NCBI RefSeq assembly: GCF_039539345.1
Contig: NZ_BAABCY010000032.1
Coordinates: 62,001 to 126,000, forward strand
From: Snuella lapsa
GTDB taxonomy: Bacteria > Bacteroidota > Bacteroidia > Flavobacteriales > Flavobacteriaceae
Direction of reading: 5' to 3'
Length of the DNA stretch: 64,000 nucleotides
The translations under genes were made by a program, and so were the position numbers. The notes beneath the pieces were generated by a model. It had not been told where the DNA came from, ran no database searches, and saw nothing but the letters and a program-made list of their open reading frames with translations. Of this stretch, positions 29,038-38,306 are shown piece by piece (the first letter of the stretch is position 1; each line of letters begins with the position of its first letter).

Positions 29038-30549
29038 TTAACTTAAAATATCTTTTACCACCTTTCCATGAACATCAGTCAACCTAAATCTTCGTCCCTG
29101 ATATTTATAGATCAGCCTTTCATGGTCAATACCAAAAAGGTGCAGTAAAGTTGCTTGAAAATCATGTGTATGCACTGGGTCTTTAATAATGTTGTAACTG
29201 AAATCATCTGTTTCACCATAGGTAAATCCAGGTTTTATTCCAGCACCGGCCATAAACATGGTAAATGCCTTTGGGTGATGATCCCGACCATAATTGGTAT
29301 TTGTTAACTGCCCTTGCGAATACACGGTACGCCCAAATTCGCCACCCCAAATCACCAAAGTGTCTTCCAGCATCCCTCTTTGCTTTAAATCTTTTATCAA
29401 TGCGGCCGTCGCCTGATCGGTATTCTTACATTGCATTTTAAGCCCTCCCGGGCAATTTGCATGTTGGTCCCAACCTTGATGATATAACTGTACAAACTTT
29501 ACATCTTTCTCCAACAGCTTACGCGCCATTAAGCAATTAGCGGCATATGTTCCCGGGTTACGACTATCTTCTCCATACATATCGAAAATATAATCGGGTT
29601 CATCTGAAGTATCTGTAACTTCGGGTACCGACGTTTGCATTTTATAGGCCATTTCGTATTGAGAAATCCTGGCATTTATCTCCGAATCACCATAGGTATC
29701 GTATGCTATACCGTTTAGCTTATTTAAGTAATTGAGCATATTTCTGCGATCCTCACCATCATAATTTTCGGGATTTCCCAAGTACAGTACTGGATCTTTT
29801 CCTGAACGGAATTGAACACCCTGATGTTCTGTAGGCAAAAAGCCATTACCCCAGAGACGGGAATACAGCGGTTGCCCGCTTCCGTTTTTAGAAACAAGTG
29901 AAATAAATGTTGGTAAATTATCGTTATCGGATCCCAAACCATAACTTATCCATGATCCTATAGAAGGACGCCCGGGTTGTTGGCTTCCTGTTTGAAAAAA
30001 AGTAATAGCCGGATCATGGTTAATGGCATCGGTATGCATACTCTTTATAAAACACAAATCGTCTGCTATTTCCGATAAATAGGGCATGGCATCACTTACC
30101 CATGCCCTTGATTCTCCATACTGTTTAAAATTCATTATGGAAGGTGCTATTGGAAAAGCTGTCTGATCGGCACTCATCCCTGTTAATCGTTGGCCTGCCC
30201 TTACAGAATCGGGAAGATCATTACCAAACATATCTTTAAGCTTGGGCTTGTAATCAAACAGATCTATTTGGGAAGGTCCTCCGCTTTGAAACAGATAAAC
30301 CACACGTTTCGCCTTGGGTAAATGATGGGGTAGTCCTAAATTATTCTTGACTAAAGCATCTAGAGCATACTTATCATCAGCAAAAGAACCTACATTAGCC
30401 CACGACTTCTCCGAATTAAGTAAGGATCCTAAGGCTATAGCACCTAGTCCTAAGGACGTCTTTTTAAAAAACGTTCTTCGATCCCACTGCTTTTCAATAT
30501 TCTGTAGGTCCTTATTATTAGATCTTAACTTATCATGATTATTACACAT
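29038..30549 (-). CDS. DUF1501 family protein with Tat signal
   Basis: Exported protein of 503 residues in the DUF1501 family, which has the alkaline-phosphatase/sulfatase fold but no established reaction. A twin-arginine signal is visible: R24-R25-TFFKK followed by TSLGLGAIALGSLL. Tat export implies folding before transport, often because of a cofactor. Family segments include VYLFQSGGPSQIDLFDYKP, MHTDAINHDPA, WDQHANCPGG, VIWGGEFGRT and YGRDHHP; the D/H residues could bind metal. It sits between the DUF1549/DUF1553 and cytochrome genes, the usual partners of DUF1501 in Planctomycetes and Verrucomicrobia. Confidence 0.85.
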   Translation of the reverse strand: MCNNHDKLRSNNKDLQNIEKQWDRRTFFKKTSLGLGAIALGSLLNSEKSWANVGSFADDKYALDALVKNNLGLPHHLPKAKRVVYLFQSGGPSQIDLFDYKPKLKDMFGNDLPDSVRAGQRLTGMSADQTAFPIAPSIMNFKQYGESRAWVSDAMPYLSEIADDLCFIKSMHTDAINHDPAITFFQTGSQQPGRPSIGSWISYGLGSDNDNLPTFISLVSKNGSGQPLYSRLWGNGFLPTEHQGVQFRSGKDPVLYLGNPENYDGEDRRNMLNYLNKLNGIAYDTYGDSEINARISQYEMAYKMQTSVPEVTDTSDEPDYIFDMYGEDSRNPGTYAANCLMARKLLEKDVKFVQLYHQGWDQHANCPGGLKMQCKNTDQATAALIKDLKQRGMLEDTLVIWGGEFGRTVYSQGQLTNTNYGRDHHPKAFTMFMAGAGIKPGFTYGETDDFSYNIIKDPVHTHDFQATLLHLFGIDHERLIYKYQGRRFRLTDVHGKVVKDILS

Positions 30550-30587
30550 AATGCTTTATTTTTGATTAGACATCAAAATAGAAATAC

Positions 30588-33500
30588 CTATCTCTTGGTT
30601 ATATATGCATCCATATTCATAACGGTATTGACTGTTACGGCGTTAGCCGCTATCAATGCCTTATTGTCTCTTTCTTTTATTTTATATGCTCCTGTATTTA
30701 ACCACCCTTTTGCTTTGTCTATATTATCAACGAACTTCATATACTCACTTTCATGAAGCTCTACCAGCAATTGCAGTTCTTCTTTTTTAATTTTTCTCCC
30801 TGTAAGCTTTCTAAATATAGTCGCTATGGCCTCTTTTTGATCTTTATAACCAGCCATATCCTTTCCAATAACTCTGGCGGCTTCAATATAGATGGGGTCG
30901 TTAAGCAAAACCAAGGCTTGTAATGGGGTGTTAGTTTTCTGTCTACGAACGGTACAAACATCGCGCGCTGGCGCATCAAAAGTAGCAAGGGTAGGGTGCG
31001 GTACGGATCGTTTCCAAATAGTATACAAACTTCTGCGGTATAAATTTTCGCCAGTATCTTGTTTGTACCTAGCATTATTAACACTCCATAACCCTTCAGG
31101 CTGATAAGGGCTTACACTCTCTCCTCCAATGGTTTTATTTAACAGTCCTGAACAGGCCAATGCATTATCTCTTAACATTTCTCCTGTTAAACGCATGGAA
31201 GGTCCTCTTGCTAATAATTTATTTTCGGCATCCCGTTCAAACAGAGATTCATTAGCCTTTGACGCTTGCTGGTAGGTATTGGACATCACTATTAATTTCT
31301 GTAATGCTTTAACATCCCACCCGGATGCTCTAAAATGGATTGACAGCCAATCTAATAGTTCTGGATGTGATGGCATTTCTCCCTGATTTCCAAAATCTTC
31401 GCTTGTTTTTACCAGACCCTGTCCAAAGTAATGTTGCCAAAACCTGTTTATTGCCACTCTTGCAGTTAGTGGGTGATCTTTATGAAACAACCATTTTGCC
31501 AGCCCCAATCGGTTTTTAGGATAGTCTGTCGGTATGGGGAGCAAAGCCTCAGGGGTATTAGGAAAGACCTTCTCTCCTTTGGCTTTATAATCACCCCGTT
31601 CCAGAACATAGGCCTGAACAGGATCTGGTAATTCCTTCATAATCATTACCTCCTGGATCTTCTCTACACTATCTACATATTGTTTTCTTAATTTCGCCAG
31701 TTGTCGCTGTTGACTATCTCCTTCATGATAAATCTTTTTTAAGTAGAAATCTTGCAACAGTTTTTTGTCATTTAATGAAAGCTCTGTAATATCCTTTAAA
31801 AACATCTTCTTTACATCATCTGTCTCTGCCAATTGCATGATCTCAATTGCCGACAATGCCCTTTCGTACACTTTAATTTCATCTACAACGGCTCCTTTTA
31901 TTCCTTTTCCCCTTAACCTGGCTCCTAATTGTAAGCCTGGTTCGTTACCTCTTCTAAAAAGTATATCCTTATAAAGATTATCCGTTTTAACCGTTGTTTC
32001 TACTTCTTTACCATTTACATATAATTTATAATCCTCTGCTTTACTGGATCCGTTATAAGTTATAGCAAAATGCACCCATTCATCTCTAGGAAAACCACCG
32101 TTTGAGATTTTTATTATGGCATTATCGGGCGCTGTATGCGCCATCATTAATTCCAGTTTGTCATCGACAATCTTAAGATGATACCCACGCCAATTATAAA
32201 GAATGGCACCATCTCCCTTGTGAAGTATATTACCATTTTTAATAGTTTCCGGAACATTAGCCCAAACGCTAATGCTAAAGGCATCATTGCGGCCAAAAAC
32301 CCCTGCCTTTTTTAAATCCAGCCATGTATCACCATCAAACAAAATGCCTTTTCCTTTTTTGCCTTTTGTAAGAGGGACTTCAAGATTTTCGCGCGATTCA
32401 CGCTTCATTGTTCCTTTTTGACTCGGGGTTAAGAGATTCTCCAAGCCTTGACTATCCAAATTAAAATAAGCTGTTAAACCCGCTTTGGGATCTGTTTTTA
32501 ATGCAGATTTGTAAATTCCTTCTTTTAGCCATGCATTGAATCCCAAAACACCTTCCGAACCTTCCCTTGCTACTATTTTTTCTTCCGTAGTCTCCATCAA
32601 GTTTTCGAGATACTGTTTTACCTTAGCTTCTTCTTCTGTTGGCAAAAGCATTGTTGGGACAGGCATTGCATTATTGAAAGAAATTTGCCCCGACTCATTT
32701 ATATTATTAAAATAGCTGGTTAACTCGTAAAAATTCTTTTGAGAAATTGGGTCGTATTTGTGATCGTGGCACCTAGCACAAGCAACGGTAAGTCCCATAA
32801 AAGCCTGTCCCGTTGTAGTCGCTCTGTCCACAGCATACTCTACCAAAAATTCTTCGTTTATAATACCGCCTTCCATATTTTGAGGATGAATACGGTTAAA
32901 TGCTGTTGCCAAAATGGTTTCTTTGGTGGGGTTTTCTAATAAATCGCCCGCCAATTGCCAGGTTACAAACTGATCATAAGGCATATTTTTATTAAAAGCA
33001 TCGATCACCCAATCACGCCAAGGCGACATGTCCCTATATCGATCCACACTGTAACCATGGGTATCTGCAAACCGTGAGAGGTCCATCCAACCTAAAGCCA
33101 TCTGCTCACCAAATTGACTCGAAGCCAGCAACTTGTCTACTTGTTTTTCATAAGCATTTGGTGCATCATCGCTTAAAAAAGCATCTATATCTTCTATAGT
33201 AGGTGGTAAACCTGTAAGATCCAAAGATACCCTACGTAATAAAGTTTCCTTATCTGCTCTGGGACTTGGCTCTAACTTTTCCTTTTCTAGACGCGCCAAT
33301 ATAAAATTATCGATAGGGTTGGCAACAAAATTGTTATTTTTAACTTTCGGCATCTTATAAGCCTTAGGTTTAATAAATGCCCAATGATCCTTATATTTTG
33401 CGCCATCTTCGATCCATTTTATTAAAACTGCTTTTTCATAATAGGACAATGTTAAGTGAGAACTAGGCTCCGGCATAATTTCGTTTGGATCTGTTGATAG

Positions 33501-33812
33501 AATCCTGTGAAATACCTCACTTTTATTCAGGTTACCAGGTTTTATGGCAAACTTACCCGGAGATTCTGTTAATTCTGCATAGGCTGCTTGAGCTGCATGT
33601 AATTGTAAACCGCCTTCAATTTTTCCCTTGTCCGGACCATGACATAAAAAACATTTGTCCGATAATATTGGTTTTACATGCTTGTTAAAGTCAACTTCAT
33701 TTGGAAGACTTTGATATTGCGAATAAACTGTCTCGGGCAATTCCGGCCCTTTACATGAAATACAAAAAGCAATTACTATAAATAATATGTCTCTTTTATA
33801 TAATTTTATCAT
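30588..33812 (-). CDS. PSCyt1-DUF1549-LamG-DUF1553 multihaem-like lipoprotein
   Basis: Exported lipoprotein of 1074 residues (signal ending at Cys20, VIAFCISCKG). Domains in order: planctomycete cytochrome c domain PSCyt1 with haem motif C54-FL-C57-H58; DUF1549/PSCyt2 (about 165-370) with a second CxxCH, C345-AR-C348-H349; a LamG/concanavalin-like domain (about 445-660, DAFSISVWANVPE); and DUF1553/PSD1 (about 770-1010, NRLGLAKWLFHKDHPLTARV, then NRFWQHYFGQGLVKTSEDFG). The function of these proteins is unknown; the haem motifs suggest redox chemistry on a glycan or amine. It starts 131 bases after the MFS gene and 38 bases before DUF1501. The family is much commoner in Planctomycetes, so transfer is possible. 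Confidence 0.85.
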   Translation of the reverse strand: MIKLYKRDILFIVIAFCISCKGPELPETVYSQYQSLPNEVDFNKHVKPILSDKCFLCHGPDKGKIEGGLQLHAAQAAYAELTESPGKFAIKPGNLNKSEVFHRILSTDPNEIMPEPSSHLTLSYYEKAVLIKWIEDGAKYKDHWAFIKPKAYKMPKVKNNNFVANPIDNFILARLEKEKLEPSPRADKETLLRRVSLDLTGLPPTIEDIDAFLSDDAPNAYEKQVDKLLASSQFGEQMALGWMDLSRFADTHGYSVDRYRDMSPWRDWVIDAFNKNMPYDQFVTWQLAGDLLENPTKETILATAFNRIHPQNMEGGIINEEFLVEYAVDRATTTGQAFMGLTVACARCHDHKYDPISQKNFYELTSYFNNINESGQISFNNAMPVPTMLLPTEEEAKVKQYLENLMETTEEKIVAREGSEGVLGFNAWLKEGIYKSALKTDPKAGLTAYFNLDSQGLENLLTPSQKGTMKRESRENLEVPLTKGKKGKGILFDGDTWLDLKKAGVFGRNDAFSISVWANVPETIKNGNILHKGDGAILYNWRGYHLKIVDDKLELMMAHTAPDNAIIKISNGGFPRDEWVHFAITYNGSSKAEDYKLYVNGKEVETTVKTDNLYKDILFRRGNEPGLQLGARLRGKGIKGAVVDEIKVYERALSAIEIMQLAETDDVKKMFLKDITELSLNDKKLLQDFYLKKIYHEGDSQQRQLAKLRKQYVDSVEKIQEVMIMKELPDPVQAYVLERGDYKAKGEKVFPNTPEALLPIPTDYPKNRLGLAKWLFHKDHPLTARVAINRFWQHYFGQGLVKTSEDFGNQGEMPSHPELLDWLSIHFRASGWDVKALQKLIVMSNTYQQASKANESLFERDAENKLLARGPSMRLTGEMLRDNALACSGLLNKTIGGESVSPYQPEGLWSVNNARYKQDTGENLYRRSLYTIWKRSVPHPTLATFDAPARDVCTVRRQKTNTPLQALVLLNDPIYIEAARVIGKDMAGYKDQKEAIATIFRKLTGRKIKKEELQLLVELHESEYMKFVDNIDKAKGWLNTGAYKIKERDNKALIAANAVTVNTVMNMDAYITKR

Positions 33813-33943
33813 GATCGTTACAAAATACTTTTCAACCTATTGCTCCTTTCTACTTATTTATCCATGCTCCTATAACCTAAGCTAAATATCACTTTAACTG
33901 CATCAAACCCCTACATCCTGTCTACTTGTCTTGACCTTCTCTA

Positions 33944-35104
33944 TCAAGTATTGGTTCTATTGCTATCGATCAATGGCAATACAAACATATAAGCAAAACA
34001 CACAATCAAAACCAAAATGCTACCTACAACTCCAGAAACAGAAGTTACTGCCCCCATAATTGGTGGAATGACCGCCCCACCAACTACTGCCATAATCAAT
34101 AACCCCGATATTTCGTTGGCTCTTGTTGGCATTTTGTTAATGGCTATGGAGAATACCAAAGGAAATAAGTTCCCTGCTCCCAAACCTACTATAAAGATAC
34201 CAATTTGGGCCAAAAATACTGTAGGCGAAAGTAAAATCAACAGTACACCTACTAGAGCTAAAGTAGTCGTGCTGACTAAAAAGAAGATAGGCTTAAAAAA
34301 CTGTAATAATATGGCCCCCAGAAAACGGCTAATCATTAAAGCCGTAAAATAAACACTTATGCCATAGGATGCACTTTCCAAGGTTAGTCCGTGTAATTTC
34401 ATTAAAAAGCTTTGAATATTGGAATTCATCCCTACATCGGCACCAACAATCAGGAATATGGCTATCACGACTGCAATGATGAATTTATTTTTAAGCAAGC
34501 CTATGCAAGAAGCAAATGTTGCAGGTGTATCGGACTTAATAACCTCTTCTATTTTTGTAGTATATAACCATAACAGGGAAATAATGGAAACCACGCTATA
34601 AACAATAAATACCAATCGCCAGTCACCAAAATGTAGAGCCATATAGGTGGCGATAATAGGCCCCAGTAACGAGGTGATCGCTTTTACGAATTGTGAAAGG
34701 CTTAAAAAACTTGATAATTTTTCCTTTGGTGTTACTTCCTGTAATAATGGGTTTGCAGCAACTTGTACAATCGTGTTTCCTATACCAATAAATACAAAAG
34801 CAATTAAGACCATAATAAAAGAGTAATTAACAAAGGGAAGCGACATGCCTAATAAGGTTACTATAATACCAATGTTCATCATCTTCTTTTTACCTATTTT
34901 ATCCTGTAATAAGCCAACTGGTATTGAAAATACAAAAAACCAAATAAAGACCATAGAAGGGATAAATTGCGCCAACGTATCGGAAAGTTCAAAATCCTTT
35001 TGCACATAGCCTGTTGAAACACCTACAATATCAACAAATCCCATGACGATAAAGGTGAGGAAAACTGGTAAAATCTTAGTTAAATGGATTCTTTTTGAAG
35101 TCAT
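33944..35104 (-). CDS. MFS sugar transporter (FucP/GluP-like)
   Basis: Inner-membrane major facilitator of 386 residues with 12 predicted helices. An MFS loop motif is visible after helix 2 (PVGLLQDKIGKKKMMNIG). The N-terminus (TKILPVFLTFIVMGFVDIVGVSTGYVQKDF) and the IGNTIVQVAANPLLQEVTP stretch resemble the fucose/glucose/N-acetylglucosamine symporter branch common in Bacteroidota PULs. It begins 10 bases after the ROK kinase stop, so its cargo is probably the sugar the kinase phosphorylates, most likely mannose given manA nearby. Confidence 0.88.
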   Translation of the reverse strand: MTSKRIHLTKILPVFLTFIVMGFVDIVGVSTGYVQKDFELSDTLAQFIPSMVFIWFFVFSIPVGLLQDKIGKKKMMNIGIIVTLLGMSLPFVNYSFIMVLIAFVFIGIGNTIVQVAANPLLQEVTPKEKLSSFLSLSQFVKAITSLLGPIIATYMALHFGDWRLVFIVYSVVSIISLLWLYTTKIEEVIKSDTPATFASCIGLLKNKFIIAVVIAIFLIVGADVGMNSNIQSFLMKLHGLTLESASYGISVYFTALMISRFLGAILLQFFKPIFFLVSTTTLALVGVLLILLSPTVFLAQIGIFIVGLGAGNLFPLVFSIAINKMPTRANEISGLLIMAVVGGAVIPPIMGAVTSVSGVVGSILVLIVCFAYMFVLPLIDSNRTNT

Positions 35105-35114
35105 TCATTTATAT

Positions 35115-36041
35115 TTAGAGGTTAGGTAAATCATTCTTTACATGTTCCCAAAAATGTAAGTCAAATAGTTTGGCACTACCTATAATGGCTGCATCTTCCA
35201 TTAGTTTTGAAATTTCGAAATCAACTAGTAATCCAGCCTCGCTAATTTTTTGTTTTAAAGTAGGCAGAAAGAAGTCGTGGGCTAGGGATACGTTCCCACC
35301 TAATATAATAAGCTCTGGTTTGAATTTTTGGAGGAAAGGAATCATAAACTCGGCCATATTAGCACCAAATTCCGTGAAAACCTGTTTTGAATGGGCATCA
35401 TTTGCTTCGGCAATGTCTTTAACACCGTGCACCTGCTTTGATGTTAATTCATAATAACGTTTAATACACCAACGTGTTGAAAAATAGTCATCTCCTATAC
35501 CATCCTTATAAGGTTCATCCCATAAACAGCCTCCTTCGGGCACATCATCGGCATTAACCTGAGGCACGCCCTCCTTTATAAATGCTGAACCAAATCCAGT
35601 ACCAAGGGTCACGGCTATCGTTTTACTATAATTTTTAGCTTTTCCCATTGCGGAAACGCCAACTCCAAAAGCCGTAGCATCATTAATAAACCGCATATTA
35701 ACCGAACTGGCGTTAATATATTTTGCCAATTCATTGGGTACTGATACATTATACAGGTTTTCATATTTGTCGTTACCTTCAAACATGGCCAATCCCGTTT
35801 TATAATGAAAAGGTCCCGGCATGGCAAACCCAATATGCACGTCTGTTTCTTTGGAAACGTCGGCTATGGTTTTATTAATGGCCTGACTCCAGTTTAAAAA
35901 AATATCTTCCTTAGTGGCTTTATTATTGACTTTTACAGAATGTGTCGTTCCCGAAATTATTTCAAGGGTATTAATATCTACAGCCGCACTTGTTATATGA
36001 CTTCCGCCAATATCGACTCCAATGGCAATGTTGTTTTTCAT
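35115..36041 (-). CDS. ROK-family sugar kinase, probably acting on mannose
   Basis: Cytoplasmic ROK-fold kinase of 308 residues. It has the phosphate-binding D10-IGGSH N-terminal loop, IGFAMPGPF, the catalytic aspartate in FINDATAFGVG and the TLGTGFGSAF ATP loop, then ELIILGGNVS near the C-terminus. The cysteine zinc motif of many ROK proteins (CxCGxxGCxE) is missing; the region reads DGIGDDYFSTRW instead. No DNA-binding domain is present, so it is a kinase rather than a repressor. Context (manA, GH92) suggests mannokinase or fructokinase-like activity feeding mannose-6-phosphate to ManA. An operator-like site lies 32-51 bases upstream, and the gene leads the MFS and planctomycete-trio transcript. 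Confidence 0.87.
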   Translation of the reverse strand: MKNNIAIGVDIGGSHITSAAVDINTLEIISGTTHSVKVNNKATKEDIFLNWSQAINKTIADVSKETDVHIGFAMPGPFHYKTGLAMFEGNDKYENLYNVSVPNELAKYINASSVNMRFINDATAFGVGVSAMGKAKNYSKTIAVTLGTGFGSAFIKEGVPQVNADDVPEGGCLWDEPYKDGIGDDYFSTRWCIKRYYELTSKQVHGVKDIAEANDAHSKQVFTEFGANMAEFMIPFLQKFKPELIILGGNVSLAHDFFLPTLKQKISEAGLLVDFEISKLMEDAAIIGSAKLFDLHFWEHVKNDLPNL

Positions 36042-36072
36042 CCTTATAATTTTAAAAATTTATTACACTAAA

Positions 36073-36092
36073 ATGTTCAAATGTATATACAA
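36073..36092. promoter_or_regulatory. Operator-like site upstream of the ROK operon
   Basis: ATGTTCAAATGTATATACAA. It matches the manA site at 13 of the first 14 bases and contains the same GTATATAC core as the susC site. A -7-like box on the - strand (TACATTTG, 36085-36078) is embedded in it, so binding would hide the promoter. The whole 92-base gap between the ROK and GntR genes contains nothing else recognisable. Confidence 0.65.
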
Positions 36093-36133
36093 TATAATTA
36101 AAAACACGTTTGTCCATTATTGGTTATTTTCTA

Positions 36134-36871
36134 TTAAAGTTCTCTTTTAATATCTATATCGTAAGTAAAATAATCTGTATGATAATAGACGGTGTTATAT
36201 TCCACTGGTCTATCTCCCACATCTAAAACCAATCGTTCTCTCTTTAAAATAGCCATCTCTTTTTTAACATCTAACATCTCCGCTATTTTAGCATCGGCTG
36301 AGACCGCTTTTAATTTTTCTTTGGATGTGGACACTATAATATCATGTTCTCTCTCTAATAATTCATACAGAGGAATCATAAAATTTTCATCGCCTGTAAT
36401 ACCTATCCTTGGGTGGAAATACGAAACTGAATACAGGTATTTTGCTTCTTTAGATCCTCTTATCTTTTCTAATTTCCATACTTTTTTTGTTTCTGGAACA
36501 CCTAATGCTTCATAGACTTCTTTCTCTGCCTGCACCAAAGCTATGTTCACAAGGTAGTTAACTACTTCAATACCCTGGTTGCGCATTTCTTTGGTAAAAC
36601 TAATCCAGTTATCGAGGCGCGTTGATATTTTCTTGGCTATAACCTTGGTTCCAATACCTTTTTTACGTTCAATAAGTCCTTCATGTACCAATTTATTAAT
36701 GGCTTGTCGTATCGTATTCCTTGATACCCCAAGCTTTTTGGACAAGGCTACTTCTTTTGGTAAAAGCTTGTCTCCTTTAATATAATCCTCTCTTTTTATC
36801 AGCTCTCTTAAATACACTTCTATTTGAGCATGAAGTGGTACGGGACTATTTTGATCTAACTTAAAATTCAT
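36134..36871 (-). CDS. GntR-family regulator with UTRA ligand domain
   Basis: Cytoplasmic transcription factor of 245 residues of the HutC/UTRA branch. The N-terminal winged helix-turn-helix (about 5-75) contains PLHAQIEVYLRELI, LPKEVALSKKLGVSRNTIRQ and the wing LIERKKGIGTKV. A UTRA effector domain follows (about 95-240, ending RPVEYNTVYYHTDYFTYDID). UTRA domains usually bind a small sugar or sugar phosphate. It is the only DNA-binding regulator in the PUL and lies between the manA-led transcript and the ROK-led transcript. Three shared operator-like sites with the GTATATAC-type core of this branch lie upstream of susC, ROK and manA. Confidence 0.92.
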   Translation of the reverse strand: MNFKLDQNSPVPLHAQIEVYLRELIKREDYIKGDKLLPKEVALSKKLGVSRNTIRQAINKLVHEGLIERKKGIGTKVIAKKISTRLDNWISFTKEMRNQGIEVVNYLVNIALVQAEKEVYEALGVPETKKVWKLEKIRGSKEAKYLYSVSYFHPRIGITGDENFMIPLYELLEREHDIIVSTSKEKLKAVSADAKIAEMLDVKKEMAILKRERLVLDVGDRPVEYNTVYYHTDYFTYDIDIKREL

Positions 36872-36929
36872 TATTGAAGCCTTCGTTTTTTTTCATATTA
36901 ATGAATGCTAAATATATGACATTTTTAAC

Positions 36930-38216
36930 TTATTCGTTAGCCCAATCATAAAACTGTTCTATAGCGGCATATAAAACTCCTGCTGAGCCTCTAAATGTCC
37001 CTGAGCCCTCGGGTTTATTATCGACTGTATACCACTCGAAAAAACCATTATTTTTAATCACGCGATCGGTCATAGGTAGCATTTGTTCGTAAGCTTCTTT
37101 AACAAAACCATACTTTATCAATTGTTGGATCATACGCCCTCCAAACCAGGTCCAGTCTCCACCGTTTTGATACCCATACGGATACATCCCTTTGTTCTCA
37201 AAAGCCCATTCGGGATATGGCGGATACATGGTAAGCCCAATGGAACCTGCTTCGGAAGCTTTTACATTGGCAACCATTTTATCCACGGCTATTTTAATCT
37301 GTTCTTTATTCAACAGGCCGGCTTCAATAGCAACCGCAGTACCACCGTGATAATAGATCTCATTTTCGTTAAAATCTGCAGGATAAGGCGATTTTTCCAA
37401 ATACACATGAGGAATAAATTTTTGATTCTTCTCGTCCCATAACACCTTCATGGTATTTGTTGCTACCTCATCGCGAATCGCTTGCCATTTTCCTTTAGTT
37501 TCGGGAATGAGTTCCATCATATTATCCAATGCAATCAATAGCATGGCATTATCGTAAATATCTACACAATACACCGTATCATCGGTTATATAAACACCCC
37601 AGGGATGGGTATGCTGTACATCCCCCCAATCGGCAGTAGTGGCTCCGTATATCAAACCGTATTTCTCGGACCAGCGGTGATCCATTAAAAATGCCATGGA
37701 TTGTTCCATACGTTCGGCGACCGTTATATCCCCTATTTTAATACTTAAAAAACCGGTATCTCCTGTTTTCTTAATATATTTATATACAGCCTGTATCAAG
37801 GAAGTTTCATGATCTGTTTCCACCGTATTTTTATGTCCACAATAGTTTGGCTCCAAATCGGAATAAATGTATTGATAGCCGCCTTCGGTCTGTACGGCCT
37901 TCTCCTTCGGAATAAAACCATCTATGATATTACCATCCTCTCCCTGTAAACGAAAAAAGACCAGTAAATTTTCTTTAAGGGTTTCCTTATCGAACACTTC
38001 TGCTGACAATTCGATAAAGGTATTATAATCCCTGATCCATACCTCACCATAGCCATCGCCGGCATTAAAGCCTGTTTTAACCACTTCAAGAGCTCTTTCC
38101 TTTACTTCTTTAAACCCGGGGTCAGTCAGTATTTTTTTTGCTAATGCTTTGTTTTCTTTATTTCCGGAGCATGCTATCAAAACACACGTTATTACAGTTA
38201 GCACTAATTGTTTCAT
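36930..38216 (-). CDS. Six-hairpin (alpha/alpha)6 glycosidase-like lipoprotein, second copy
   Basis: Lipoprotein of 428 residues (signal ending at Cys16, TCVLIACSG). It is a full-length paralogue of 11130-12425 with the same landmarks: GDGYGEVWIRDYNTFIEL, VETDHETSLIQAVYKY, GATTADWGDVQ, DIYDNAMLLIALDNM, YHGGTAVAIEAGLLN, YQNGGDWTWFGGRMIQQL and GSGTFRGSAGVL. The conserved Asp/Glu positions agree between the two copies, so both are probably active. Family assignment is open (GH125 signature absent). It lies between a GH92 gene (90 bases upstream) and the GntR regulator (58 bases downstream). Confidence 0.7.
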   Translation of the reverse strand: MKQLVLTVITCVLIACSGNKENKALAKKILTDPGFKEVKERALEVVKTGFNAGDGYGEVWIRDYNTFIELSAEVFDKETLKENLLVFFRLQGEDGNIIDGFIPKEKAVQTEGGYQYIYSDLEPNYCGHKNTVETDHETSLIQAVYKYIKKTGDTGFLSIKIGDITVAERMEQSMAFLMDHRWSEKYGLIYGATTADWGDVQHTHPWGVYITDDTVYCVDIYDNAMLLIALDNMMELIPETKGKWQAIRDEVATNTMKVLWDEKNQKFIPHVYLEKSPYPADFNENEIYYHGGTAVAIEAGLLNKEQIKIAVDKMVANVKASEAGSIGLTMYPPYPEWAFENKGMYPYGYQNGGDWTWFGGRMIQQLIKYGFVKEAYEQMLPMTDRVIKNNGFFEWYTVDNKPEGSGTFRGSAGVLYAAIEQFYDWANE

Positions 38217-38306
38217 CTGTTAATTTTTTATTTTTAAAAAGATCGTCGCTTTGACTTCGACCACACTCAATCTGACAGCTTTGAATGATAGGTTCTTTAT
38301 AATATT

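Noticed and set aside
36892..36905. TTCAT/ATGAA repeat before the GntR gene as an autoregulatory operator
   Set aside because: Five-base arms in AT-rich DNA and no match to the shared motif.
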